Of a stretch of 21,316 nt of DNA, positions 1-8,657 are shown piece by piece (positions within the stretch are counted from its first letter, which is position 1; each line of letters starts with the position of its first letter). Made by a program: the position numbers and the translations under genes. A model generated the notes under the pieces. It was not told the origin of the DNA and did not search any database. It was given only the letters and a program-made list of their open reading frames with translations. Source of the DNA: JBOFDP01 sp051647125 (GTDB lineage Bacteria > Bacteroidota > Bacteroidia > Chitinophagales > Chitinophagaceae); contig JBOFDP010000067.1 of the NCBI GenBank assembly GCA_051647125.1, positions 1-21,316 on the forward strand, written 5' to 3'.

Positions 1-787
1 CAAATTTAGATTTTATAACAGGTGAAATTTGCCCTTTCTTAAGCTTAAATGCTGCAGTAAAAAATGTAGGGTCCCACATTTGTTTGTCATTAATATTTAA
101 TTCAAATATTCCTTTATTCTCAACCACAGAAGGATCTTCGGATTCTCGTTCTGCAAGCATAGAAAAAGATACCCTTTTAGCTAAAATTTGTTGTCTATAC
201 TCGGTCAATTGATTAATAATATATCTATCTAAATCTGGCGATGATTCTGGGTAAATAACTATACTCCCTACTTCTACCTCCTCCTCATAAAAAGGAAGGC
301 TATCTTTTGAGGTGGCATTAAAACAATCTTTTACTTCTTTTGGTGTAAATCGTACATTGCTAACTACTTTATTCTGCATGGCTTTAGCTAACAATTGTTC
401 TTTAAACATATCATGCATATCTTTTTTTAGTTCTCCAATTGATTGCCCTGCAATTTCTTCAAGCATAGCTTTTGAACCATATACTTGAGTCATTCTACGA
501 ATACGATTATCCATTTCCGTCTGTATTTCATCTTCCGTTATAGGTAACGAATCTCTTTCTGCCTGAAGGGATAACAACTTTTGGATAAGAATTGTTTCTA
601 ATAAAACACAACTAGCATTTTCTGGTAATGGTTGATTATTTCGTTTAGCATCTAATATAATGTTATCAATATCAGATGCTAAAATAATTTTATTACCTAT
701 CACTGCTATAATTTTATCTGAAGCATTTTGTGCTTTCACAATACTCAATGAAAGCAAAATTAAGAATAAAATATATACTTTTTTCAT
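1..787 (-). CDS. surA: SurA-like periplasmic peptidyl-prolyl isomerase/chaperone, N-terminal part (cut by window edge)
   Basis: Reading the minus strand from the ATG at 787 gives 262 open codons with no stop before the window edge, so the C-terminus is missing. Residues 1-19 form a signal peptide (MKK, hydrophobic core, then KAQ), so the protein is exported. Residues 22-165 resemble the SurA N-terminal helical domain, starting with the family-typical 'IIAVIGNKIILASDID'. From about residue 175 a parvulin (PpiC-type) rotamase domain begins and runs to the edge ('AFKLKKGQISPVIKSKF'). SurA proteins hold unfolded outer-membrane proteins in the periplasm and isomerise prolyl bonds. The gene starts only 15 nt after the infB stop, so it is probably the last-seen gene of the rimP-nusA-infB transcript. 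Whether it has one or two rotamase domains cannot be seen here, so PpiC-type isomerase is the safe minimal call. Confidence 0.85.
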   Translation of the reverse strand, partial: MKKVYILFLILLSLSIVKAQNASDKIIAVIGNKIILASDIDNIILDAKRNNQPLPENASCVLLETILIQKLLSLQAERDSLPITEDEIQTEMDNRIRRMTQVYGSKAMLEEIAGQSIGELKKDMHDMFKEQLLAKAMQNKVVSNVRFTPKEVKDCFNATSKDSLPFYEEEVEVGSIVIYPESSPDLDRYIINQLTEYRQQILAKRVSFSMLAERESEDPSVVENKGIFELNINDKQMWDPTFFTAAFKLKKGQISPVIKSKF

Positions 788-802
788 TATGCAAAGAATT
801 TA

Positions 803-3556
803 TTATAGCGTTCGTTTAATCTCTTGGATTTCATAAAATTCTAATATATCTCCAACCTTAATATCACTATAATTTTTGACAGTTAATCCACATTCCATAT
901 TAGTTCCAACCTCTTTGACATTATCTTTATAACGCTTTAAAGAGGACAGTTCTGCATTTACATTATCTCCTGAAGGATATACTACAATACCATCACGTAC
1001 TACACGTACTTTTGCATTTCTATTTACTTTTCCATCTATCACAAAACATCCTGCTATCACAACTTTATCTATCTTAAATACATTTCTAATTTCAGCATTC
1101 CCAAGAATCACTTCTGTAACAGTAGGTTGTAGCATTCCTTCTATTGCATTTTTAGTTTCTTCTATAGCATTATAGATAATGGAATATGTTTTTATTTGAA
1201 TACTTTGTTCTTCAGCAAGTTTATTTGCTTGTAAAGAAGGACGGACTTGAAATCCAATAATAATTGCATCGGAGGCAGAAGCTAATAAAACATCACTTTC
1301 TGAAATTTGCCCCACAGCTTTATGTACAACTGTTATTACAATTTCATCCGTAGACAATTTTTGAAGTGAATCTCCTAAAGCTTCTATAGAGCCATCTACA
1401 TCTCCTTTAATAATCAGTTTAAGTTCTCTAAAATTACCTAAGGCTCGGCGACGACCAATTTCATCAAGCGTAATATGTTTCTGAGCTCGTAAGCCTTGTT
1501 CTCTAAGTAATTGTTCTCGTTTAGAAGCAATTTGTTTAACCTCTGATTCATCAACATACACTTTAAAAGATTCTCCTGATTGAGGAGCTCCATTTAATCC
1601 TAACACCAATACAGGTGTAGAAGGAGAAGCTTCATTAATTTTTTTATCTCTTTCATTAAACATGGCTTTTACTTTTCCATAATAATGCCCTGCCAACATC
1701 ATATCACCTACACGAAGTGTCCCATTTTGTACAAGAATATTTGTAACATATCCTCTTCCTTTATCTAAGGAAGCTTCTATAATAGTTCCATTTGCAAGTT
1801 TATTAGGATTTGATTTCAAATTTTGGATCTCTGCTTCTAATAATATTTTCTCTAATAAAAGATCTACATTAAGTCCTTTTTTTGCTGATATTTCCTGGCA
1901 CTGATAGTGACCTCCCCAGTCTTCTACCAACAAATTCATATTTGCCAATTGTTCCTTAATTTTTTCAGGATTAGCACCTTCCTTATCAATCTTATTAATA
2001 GCAAAAATCATAGATACACTTGCTGCCTGTGCATGGCTAATGGCTTCTCTGGTTTGAAGCATAATAGCATCATCTGCAGCGATTACAATGACAACAATAT
2101 CTGTAACTTTTGCTCCTCTTGCTCGCATAGCGGTAAAAGCTTCGTGTCCAGGTGTATCTAAAAAAGTAATTTGTTTGCCATTTTCCAAAGTTACTTCATA
2201 AGCACCAATATGTTGAGTAATACCTCCCGCCTCTCCGGCTACCACATTACTAGAACGAATATAATCTAACAATGAAGTTTTTCCATGATCCACATGCCCC
2301 ATTATAGTAACAATAGGGATACGAGGTTCTAAATCCTCTTCCGCATCTTGTTCTTCTTTATTATCTTCAAAATCAGTACTTACAAACTGTACTTCATAAT
2401 TAAATTCATTAGCCACCAATTCTATAACTTCGGCATCTATTCTCTGATTAATAGACACCATCATTCCTAAAGACATACATTTCCCTATAACCTCTGGAAC
2501 ACTCACATTCATTAAACTTGCCAACTCAGAAACACTTATAAACTCAGTTAGTTTCAATACGTTAGAAGCTCCTATGGGTTGCTTGTGTTGAAGAGATTCT
2601 CTCTTTTCTCTTCTATATTTTGATGATTTAAAATTTCTATTACTATGAGAAGAAGACACTATTTTAGCTTGAGTATTTTTAAAGCTTCTAACAACTGCCT
2701 TATTATCAACAGGTGTATATTTTTCGCCTTCTTTTGGTTTTCTATCATATTGCTTATTAAAATCTTTTTGCTTCTTATCATCCTCTCTTTTAGAAGGCTT
2801 AGCAATAACAATCCTCTTTCTTTTCTTTTTAGTATCTCTGCTATCTTGTTGATTATGAGTATTACTAATCTTAGGAGGATCTACAGGCAAATCTATTTTA
2901 CCAATAATCTTAAGTTGTTCTAATTTTTTAATCTTTGTTTCTATCAAAGGAGGCTCTTCTGTTTTGAGAACTTCAATAACCTTTTCCGTAACAACAACGG
3001 GTTGCTCCTCTTCCTTGTTGTCCTCTACAACTGGTAAAGAAATAACTTCCTCAACTATCTCAATAACTTCTTCTTTAAAGGGTTGAGCAGCAGAAAGTAT
3101 TTCTTGTTCGGACTCACTAACAGGCGTGAATAAATCAATAGCATCTACCTTAGAAGCCTGTTTGGATTTTGGTTTTGATTTCTTTTTGCTTAATTTCTCA
3201 ACATTAGATTTATTGATACTATCCAACTCAACCTTATCCACTATCTTAGGAGGCTGAATCTCTGGGATTTCCGCTTTTATTACACTGGGTTCAGTAACGA
3301 TTGGGGTTTTTTCCGCTACGTCTTCTTTTACTTGTTTACTATAAATTTCTATCTGATCACTTTTAATTTTTGTGATTTTATCATCTTGAAATTCTTTTTG
3401 TAAAGCTTCATACATTTCCTGTGTTAGCTTTGAATTATGTGTTAATTCTTCAGCTTTAAAACCTTTTTGCCCTAAAAATTCTATCAAGGTATCTTTCCCT
3501 ATATTAAACTCTTTAGCGGCAGCAGTCAATCTTGGTAAGCTTTTATTGTCCGTCAT
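803..3556 (-). CDS. infB: Translation initiation factor IF-2
   Basis: This 917-aa GTPase brings initiator fMet-tRNA to the ribosome and promotes subunit joining. I chose the ATG at 3556; an upstream in-frame TTG at 3562 would add only two residues, and homologues begin near the chosen Met. In order: a short IF2_N-like helical motif (residues 1-60); a long lysine/glutamate-rich linker of low complexity (about 60-330); a second N-terminal helical domain (about 335-390); the G domain with G1 GHVDHGKT (about 420-427), G3 DTPGH (about 467-471) and G4 NKID (about 521-524); then domains II, III and IV to the end. The stretch after G3 reads ADDAIMLQT instead of the near-universal ADDGVMPQT or ADDDVMPQT, which is unusual. 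The gene lies 27 nt after nusA, in the classic rimP-nusA-infB order. Confidence 0.98.
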   Translation of the reverse strand: MTDNKSLPRLTAAAKEFNIGKDTLIEFLGQKGFKAEELTHNSKLTQEMYEALQKEFQDDKITKIKSDQIEIYSKQVKEDVAEKTPIVTEPSVIKAEIPEIQPPKIVDKVELDSINKSNVEKLSKKKSKPKSKQASKVDAIDLFTPVSESEQEILSAAQPFKEEVIEIVEEVISLPVVEDNKEEEQPVVVTEKVIEVLKTEEPPLIETKIKKLEQLKIIGKIDLPVDPPKISNTHNQQDSRDTKKKRKRIVIAKPSKREDDKKQKDFNKQYDRKPKEGEKYTPVDNKAVVRSFKNTQAKIVSSSHSNRNFKSSKYRREKRESLQHKQPIGASNVLKLTEFISVSELASLMNVSVPEVIGKCMSLGMMVSINQRIDAEVIELVANEFNYEVQFVSTDFEDNKEEQDAEEDLEPRIPIVTIMGHVDHGKTSLLDYIRSSNVVAGEAGGITQHIGAYEVTLENGKQITFLDTPGHEAFTAMRARGAKVTDIVVIVIAADDAIMLQTREAISHAQAASVSMIFAINKIDKEGANPEKIKEQLANMNLLVEDWGGHYQCQEISAKKGLNVDLLLEKILLEAEIQNLKSNPNKLANGTIIEASLDKGRGYVTNILVQNGTLRVGDMMLAGHYYGKVKAMFNERDKKINEASPSTPVLVLGLNGAPQSGESFKVYVDESEVKQIASKREQLLREQGLRAQKHITLDEIGRRRALGNFRELKLIIKGDVDGSIEALGDSLQKLSTDEIVITVVHKAVGQISESDVLLASASDAIIIGFQVRPSLQANKLAEEQSIQIKTYSIIYNAIEETKNAIEGMLQPTVTEVILGNAEIRNVFKIDKVVIAGCFVIDGKVNRNAKVRVVRDGIVVYPSGDNVNAELSSLKRYKDNVKEVGTNMECGLTVKNYSDIKVGDILEFYEIQEIKRTL

Positions 3557-3583
3557 AAACAAGTATTCTTTTAATTCTGTATT

Positions 3584-4831
3584 TTATTCATTTTCAAATT
3601 CTTTCTCTAACACATTCCGAATATGAGAGATAGTATCTTTTTCCAAATCTGTTCTACGTTCTAAATCGTCATCACTCAATGTCAATACACTTCTTGCAGT
3701 ATCACAACCTACTTTTTTCAACTCATTAATAATCCATTGATCTATTTCATCATTAAACTCATCTATACTAATATCATATTCCGCCTCATTCTGTTCATCT
3801 TCTCTATATACATCAATTTCATATCCTGTAAGTTCACACGCCAATTTAATATTAACCCCTCTTTTTCCAATTGCCATACTAATATCTTCAGGCTTTAGAT
3901 ATACTAGAGCTTGTTGATTTTCTTTATCAATATCAATATGAGGGATATGAGAAATTTGCAAGGCTCGCTGTAGCAATAATTGCGTGTTAGATGTCCAATT
4001 TATCACATCAATATTTTCATTTCTTAATTCTCTTACAATACCGTGAATACGATTTCCTTTAATACCTACACAAGCTCCTACAGGATCTATTCTGTCATCA
4101 TAAGATTCTACTGCAACTTTTGCCCTTTCTCCTGGTTCTCTAACTATTTTTTTTATAGCTATTAACCCATCAAAAATTTCAGGCACTTCTATCTCTAAAA
4201 GTTTCGCTAAAAACGAATGATGAGTACGACTTAAAATAACCAAAGGAACACCATTGCGAACATCTACTTTTTTTATCACCGCTCTTACATTTTCTCCTTT
4301 TTTAAAATAATCTCTAGGGATTTGTTCTTGTTTGGGAAGAATCAACTCATTGCCATCTTCATCTAATAATAAAACTTCTTTTTTCCATACTTGATAAACC
4401 TCACCATTAACGACATCTCCTATGCGATCTGCATATTTTTTAGCTAATTTACTTTTCTTTAAATCACTAATACGAGTTACTAAAGTTTGTCTTACAGAAA
4501 AAATAGCCCTCCTCCCAAAATCAGCCAAATCAACATCTTCATACACATCCTCTCCAACTTCAAAACTATCATCTATTTTAGTAGCTTCCGAATAAGAAAT
4601 TTCTAAATAATTATCATACACATCATCATCAGCCACAATTTTCCGACGACGTAATATTTCCAAATCTCCTTTTTCTGCATTAATAATAATGTCAAAATTT
4701 TCATCACTCCCATAATTTTTACGTAACAATGCTTTAAATACATCTTCAATTACCTTGATTAACGTAGGACGGTCTATACTTTCTGCATCTTTAAATTCTT
4801 GAAAGGCTTCAATCAAATTGATACTTGTCAT
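3584..4831 (-). CDS. nusA: Transcription termination/antitermination factor NusA
   Basis: This 415-aa RNA-polymerase-binding elongation factor modulates pausing, termination and antitermination. Domains in order: the N-terminal RNAP-binding domain (about 1-125), an S1 RNA-binding domain (about 135-205, 'GDVVNGEVYQVWKKEVLLL'), then two KH domains (about 205-350) containing the family signature DPVGACVGIKGNRI and 'ISMAIGKRGVNIKLA'. A C-terminal acidic and helix-hairpin-helix-like tail (about 360-415) follows. The length is normal for Bacteroidota, which lack the paired AR repeats of the E. coli protein. The ATG at 4831 lies 12 nt after the rimP stop, so it is translated from the same mRNA. Recognition is secure. 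Confidence 0.98.
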   Translation of the reverse strand: MTSINLIEAFQEFKDAESIDRPTLIKVIEDVFKALLRKNYGSDENFDIIINAEKGDLEILRRRKIVADDDVYDNYLEISYSEATKIDDSFEVGEDVYEDVDLADFGRRAIFSVRQTLVTRISDLKKSKLAKKYADRIGDVVNGEVYQVWKKEVLLLDEDGNELILPKQEQIPRDYFKKGENVRAVIKKVDVRNGVPLVILSRTHHSFLAKLLEIEVPEIFDGLIAIKKIVREPGERAKVAVESYDDRIDPVGACVGIKGNRIHGIVRELRNENIDVINWTSNTQLLLQRALQISHIPHIDIDKENQQALVYLKPEDISMAIGKRGVNIKLACELTGYEIDVYREDEQNEAEYDISIDEFNDEIDQWIINELKKVGCDTARSVLTLSDDDLERRTDLEKDTISHIRNVLEKEFENE

Positions 4832-4843
4832 AATTATTCTTTT

Positions 4844-5311
4844 TTAAAAATCCACTTCTATAATTGCTCTTTTTATACTATTTATATTAATATTTTTCAT
4901 CTCTACTATTCCTTTTTTAGCTTTCCCCTTTATTTTCTCCACAACAATATATTCCTCCTTAACTTCTATAAGTTTACCTTCTACCTGAGTTAGTTCCTCT
5001 AATGCTTTAAAATAATGTACTGTTATTTTTCTACCTATATTAACAGCATATTGTCTATGATCTACCAAATGCTCTCCTACGCCAAAGGAAGAAACTTCCA
5101 ATTCAAAATTACCCTCTTGATATGTTGTAATTTCTTCTTCTATACGCATCCTAATATTATAATTCCACTGACTACATAAGTCTAAAGATACACTACGTTC
5201 TCCATCTACTAAAATCTGAATTTTATTTTTAGTAATCATTTTTACAGCAACCACAAAAAAACCATCGTGTTCTATTATATGCTTTGCTATTAAAATAATT
5301 TGTTCCTTCAT
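4844..5311 (-). CDS. rimP: Ribosome maturation factor RimP
   Basis: This 155-aa protein acts in late maturation of the 30S subunit. It is recognised mainly from position, length and weak family features: an N-terminal alpha/beta domain (about 1-80, including 'ILVDGERSVSLDLCSQWN' where homologues have a D-G-...-V/I-...-D-C motif) and a C-terminal SH3-like barrel (about 85-155, 'GRKITVHYF...GKLIEVKEEYIVVE'). The order rimP-nusA-infB is conserved across bacteria and supports the call. The start is the ATG at 5311. A TATATTTG box at 5381-5388 and a 10-bp hairpin at 5335-5362 lie just upstream, suggesting that this gene opens the operon and carries a structured leader. Confidence 0.93.
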   Translation of the reverse strand: MKEQIILIAKHIIEHDGFFVVAVKMITKNKIQILVDGERSVSLDLCSQWNYNIRMRIEEEITTYQEGNFELEVSSFGVGEHLVDHRQYAVNIGRKITVHYFKALEELTQVEGKLIEVKEEYIVVEKIKGKAKKGIVEMKNININSIKRAIIEVDF

Positions 5312-5334
5312 AATTGTATTTTACCTAAAATTAG

Positions 5335-5362
5335 AAAGGGAACGTTTGCCTTCGTCCCCTTT
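5335..5362 (-). promoter_or_regulatory. Leader hairpin ahead of rimP-nusA-infB
   Basis: Arms 5335-5344 and 5353-5362 pair over 10 bp around an 8-nt loop. In the minus-strand RNA all ten positions can pair, one of them as a G-U wobble; in the plus-strand RNA that position is an A-C mismatch, so the structure fits minus-strand transcription. It begins about 10 nt after the expected transcription start and ends 23 nt before the rimP ATG. It has no U-tract directly after it that would make it a plain terminator. A role in regulating the operon (autoregulation or attenuation) is inference. Confidence 0.55.
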
Positions 5363-5380
5363 TAATTAAATTACACCTTG

Positions 5381-5388
5381 CAAATATA
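5381..5388 (-). promoter_or_regulatory. Probable -7 promoter box for rimP-nusA-infB
   Basis: The minus strand reads TATATTTG, a perfect match to the Bacteroidota primary-sigma -7 consensus TAnnTTTG. It lies about 70 nt upstream of the rimP ATG and just before the leader hairpin. No clear TTTG element is present at the usual -33 spacing. Confidence 0.5.
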
Positions 5389-5586
5389 AACAATTTTTTA
5401 TTAAAAAATAAAAAGATAATTTACCTGACTCTATAAAAAGTATTTACACTTCAAATTTGGAAATTCTTACATCTAATAATGATTTTATAACCACCATGTA
5501 ACATCTATTTCATAGAACTTATTTTTATTAGATATATGCTATATTATGATGTTTGATATAATTTTTATATTAAATTATTAATTGTA

Positions 5587-5594
5587 TAACTTTG
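5587..5594 (+). promoter_or_regulatory. Probable -7 promoter box for the fucosidase gene
   Basis: TAACTTTG matches TAnnTTTG exactly and lies 23 nt before the ATG at 5618. That places the transcription start about 15 nt ahead of the gene. A TTTG occurs at 5552-5555, but 31 nt away, too far to be a normal -33 element. Confidence 0.5.
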
Positions 5595-5617
5595 TGTATT
5601 AAATTCAAACTTCTGAT

Positions 5618-7633
5618 ATGGCTCTTACAAATAAACTATTTGGTCTGTTGTTCTTTACAATTACTGTCCTAAATGCTCAAGACAATCTTCGTCGTCCCTC
5701 TTCTTTACAAATGGCATGGCAGCAAATGGAACGAACGGCTTTTATACACTTTAGTATTAATACATTTACAGATATGGAATGGGGCTATGGCAATGAATCC
5801 CCTACTTTATTTAACCCAACAGATTTAGACTGTGATCAGTGGATACGTATTTTTAAAAATGCTGGCATGACAGGGGTTATACTTACCGCTAAACATCATG
5901 ATGGATTTTGTTTGTGGCCCTCAGCCTATACAGAACATAGTGTAAAAAATTCACCCTGGAGGAAAGGTAAAGGTGATGTGGTCAAAGAGGTGGCTGATGC
6001 TTGTAAAAAATATGGTCTCAAATTTGGATTATATCTCTCCCCTTGGGATTGTAATCACCCTGATTATGGTAATGATAAATATGTCACCTATTTTCAAAAT
6101 CAACTTCGTGAATTGCTAACGCAATATGGAGAGATTTATGAAATTTGGTTTGATAGTGCTAATGGTGGTCGAGGCTATTATAGTACTGACTCACTCCATA
6201 ACCGAAATATTCCCGAAAAATATTATGCATGGAATCAGGCTGTGGAGATTGTTAGAGAGCTACAACCAAAATGTATTATACATGGTGGTGGTATTTCAGA
6301 TATTCGTTGGGTGGGAAATGAAGAAGGTCATGCAGGAAAAACACATTGGAGTACTATGTACCCATCAGACCAGTTCCCTAAAAGCACTCATGAACCCCAA
6401 GAGTTTAATAAAGGACATCAGTTTGGTACATTGTGGCAACCTTCGGAAACGGATGTCTCTATTCGCCCAGGATGGTATTATCATTCCTCAGAAGATCATC
6501 AAGTAAAAAGTATTACTGAATTAATGAAAATTTATTATGAAAGTGTTGGTAGAAATAGTGTGCTTTTACTAAATGTACCTCCCAATAAAACAGGTAAGAT
6601 ATATCCTACAGATTCTGCCAATTTACTACAATGGGAAAAGCAAATACAAGCAGAATTTTCTAATCCTATTTTGAAGAGTAGTGATAAAATAAAAGAATTT
6701 AAGGAGTATAAAACCGCCCCTTCTATTGGCTATGGAGAAGGGTACTCTCTTTGGGAAAATACCATAAATGTAGTATTTAAAAAAGAAGAAACTATAAATC
6801 GAATAGTATTGCAAGAAGATATTACGAAAGGACAAACTGTCGTCCAATTTATTGTAGAATATGAATATAAAGGGGTGTGGAAGGTATTAGACACACAAAC
6901 CACTATTGGATATAAACGTATATTACATTTTGCTGAAATTACTGCAAATAAAATATGTATTAAAATAAAAGGATACGAAGAACCCTGGGTATCGGTATCT
7001 TTTTATCGTGCCTCTGTATTGTTACAAGCACCTATAATTACTCGTGATGCAGGTGGTATAATAACTATTCATGCTTCAGATCCTAATATACCAATAGAGT
7101 ATAGAATGAATAATGGGAAATATCAGCTTTATAAATATCCCTTTAAGGCAGATGGCAAGGTTACTATTGAAGCTGTATCTTATGGTAAGAATAAGAAAAA
7201 ATCACCCGTAGGTAAGCGTGTATTTAAATACTCTAAACAAGATTGGAAAGTAGGAGGAGATACTGATAATAAGACCACTAAAATTTTGTTTGATGATGAA
7301 GTACGTACCAATTGGATTTCTGAAAAAAATCAGACGTTTGTTATCATAGATTTTGGAAAAATAAAAACCCTTTCAGGAATGAGTTATACACCAGATCAGG
7401 GACGATATCCGTATGGATTAGCCGAAAACTATACTATTTATATTTCTAATGATGCTAAAAACTGGACTACTATCAAAAAGGGAGAGTTTTTTAATATAAA
7501 AAATAATAGAATAGCTCAAAAAATTTTATTTGATAAAAATATACGAGGAAAATATATTAAATTTGAAGCAAATCAATTGGTAAATAAAGCCTCAAAACTC
7601 GTAATAAGTGAATTAGATTTTTTTCTAGAATAA
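5618..7633 (+). CDS. Secreted GH29 alpha-L-fucosidase with C-terminal carbohydrate-binding domains
   Basis: This 671-aa exported glycosidase should remove terminal alpha-L-fucose from glycans. Residues 1-20 are a signal peptide ending LNAQ. The GH29 catalytic barrel spans about 28-340, with HHDGF (93-97), KFGLYLSPWD (135-144) and IWFDSANGG (176-184), where Asp179 is the expected nucleophile. The motif GNEEGHA (233-239) probably carries the acid/base Glu, by analogy with GH29 subfamily B. A beta-rich region (about 345-470) follows, then a chitobiase C-terminal-like segment (about 473-535) and an F5/8 type C (discoidin, CBM32-like) domain (about 545-671). Subfamily B enzymes prefer branched alpha-1,3/1,4-fucosides, but linkage preference is inference. 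No SusC/SusD genes or other glycosidases are nearby, so this is not a visible polysaccharide utilisation locus. Confidence 0.93.
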   Translation: MALTNKLFGLLFFTITVLNAQDNLRRPSSLQMAWQQMERTAFIHFSINTFTDMEWGYGNESPTLFNPTDLDCDQWIRIFKNAGMTGVILTAKHHDGFCLWPSAYTEHSVKNSPWRKGKGDVVKEVADACKKYGLKFGLYLSPWDCNHPDYGNDKYVTYFQNQLRELLTQYGEIYEIWFDSANGGRGYYSTDSLHNRNIPEKYYAWNQAVEIVRELQPKCIIHGGGISDIRWVGNEEGHAGKTHWSTMYPSDQFPKSTHEPQEFNKGHQFGTLWQPSETDVSIRPGWYYHSSEDHQVKSITELMKIYYESVGRNSVLLLNVPPNKTGKIYPTDSANLLQWEKQIQAEFSNPILKSSDKIKEFKEYKTAPSIGYGEGYSLWENTINVVFKKEETINRIVLQEDITKGQTVVQFIVEYEYKGVWKVLDTQTTIGYKRILHFAEITANKICIKIKGYEEPWVSVSFYRASVLLQAPIITRDAGGIITIHASDPNIPIEYRMNNGKYQLYKYPFKADGKVTIEAVSYGKNKKKSPVGKRVFKYSKQDWKVGGDTDNKTTKILFDDEVRTNWISEKNQTFVIIDFGKIKTLSGMSYTPDQGRYPYGLAENYTIYISNDAKNWTTIKKGEFFNIKNNRIAQKILFDKNIRGKYIKFEANQLVNKASKLVISELDFFLE

Positions 7634-7678
7634 TAATACTGTAAATTATGCATTATCATAGATTATAACTATTCTTTT

Positions 7679-8602
7679 ATGTTTGATTTTTTAAAAATTG
7701 CTGTTATGATATTATTTATTACAGCTTGTGGACATCCTCAAAACAAATCACCAATGAAACCATTAACTACTGAAGAAAAATATGTAATAGAACAAAAGGG
7801 TACGGAAAAACCGTTTACCGGAAAATACAATAATTTTTATGAGCAAGGTATTTATGTATGTCGTAAATGTGGGGGTAAGCTATATCGCTCTACAGATAAA
7901 TTCAAATCAGAATGTGGATGGCCTAGTTTTGATGATGAAATATCAAGTGCTATAAAACGTTTGCCTGATGCAGATGGAAAACGCATAGAAATACAATGTA
8001 CTACATGTAATGCTCACTTAGGACACTTATTTACAGGAGAATATTTTACTGCTAAAAATACACGTCATTGCGTCAATTCAATCTCTTTAGTATTTGTACC
8101 CCACAAAATATCTCAAAAACAAGATACTGCATACTTTGCATCAGGGTGCTTTTGGGGTACAGAATATTATTTTATGAAAGCCAAAGGAGTAATACAAACA
8201 AATGTAGGTTTTATGGGTGGTCATAAAAAAAATCCTACTTATAAAGAAGTGTGTAGTGGCAATACAGGACATATAGAAACTACTCAAGTAATATATAACT
8301 CTCAAGAAACCTCCTATGAGACTTTAGTAAAACTTTTTTTTGAAACACATGACTTTATCCAAACTGATGGGCAAGGTCCTGATATAGGAGAACAATATCT
8401 ATCAGTTCTCTTTTATAACAATAATATTGAAGAAGAAATAGACCAACAATATATTAAAAAACTCCAAAATATGGGCTATGCCGTAGCTACTCAATTACGA
8501 CCTATTACTCACTTTTGGAAAGCTGAAAATTATCATCAGCAATACTATGAGTATAACGGGGGAACCCCCTATTGCCATAAGTATAAAAAAATATTTGAGT
8601 AG
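7679..8602 (+). CDS. msrBA: Lipoprotein MsrB-MsrA fusion, bifunctional peptide-methionine sulfoxide reductase
   Basis: This 307-aa enzyme repairs oxidised methionine, with the MsrB domain (R-sulfoxide) first and MsrA (S-sulfoxide) second. Residues 1-17 form a lipoprotein signal with lipobox ITAC (Cys17), so it is probably membrane-anchored outside the cytoplasm. MsrB spans about 28-140: Zn-binding CxxC pairs at 61/64 and 107/110, SECGWPSF (resolving Cys79), and RHCVNS with catalytic Cys131. MsrA spans about 150-305: SGCFWGTE with catalytic Cys157, GHIETTQV and DIGEQYLS motifs, and a late recycling Cys299. The order B-A is the reverse of the A-B fusion known as PilB/MsrAB in Neisseria, which also has a thioredoxin-like domain missing here. 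It lies 45 nt after the fucosidase gene, probably in one transcript. Confidence 0.95.
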   Translation: MFDFLKIAVMILFITACGHPQNKSPMKPLTTEEKYVIEQKGTEKPFTGKYNNFYEQGIYVCRKCGGKLYRSTDKFKSECGWPSFDDEISSAIKRLPDADGKRIEIQCTTCNAHLGHLFTGEYFTAKNTRHCVNSISLVFVPHKISQKQDTAYFASGCFWGTEYYFMKAKGVIQTNVGFMGGHKKNPTYKEVCSGNTGHIETTQVIYNSQETSYETLVKLFFETHDFIQTDGQGPDIGEQYLSVLFYNNNIEEEIDQQYIKKLQNMGYAVATQLRPITHFWKAENYHQQYYEYNGGTPYCHKYKKIFE

Positions 8603-8657
8603 CAATTTTTATAGTACCTATCCTATAAAAAAGATTAATTTTAATATCTATTGTATA

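Larger units (their letters stand above)
5312..5617. other. 306-nt divergent intergenic region
   Basis: This is the shared upstream region of rimP (minus strand) and the fucosidase gene (plus strand). It contains the rimP leader hairpin, the minus-strand box at 5381-5388 and the plus-strand box at 5587-5594. The middle part (about 5390-5580) is extremely AT-rich, and I see no gene, tRNA, clear repeat or binding-site dyad in it. Confidence 0.6.

Noticed and set aside
1907..2923. Open frames on the plus strand opposite infB (1907-2161 and 2645-2923)
   Set aside because: They lie antisense to strongly conserved or low-complexity infB coding sequence, have no recognisable domain and are expected by chance in AT-rich DNA.
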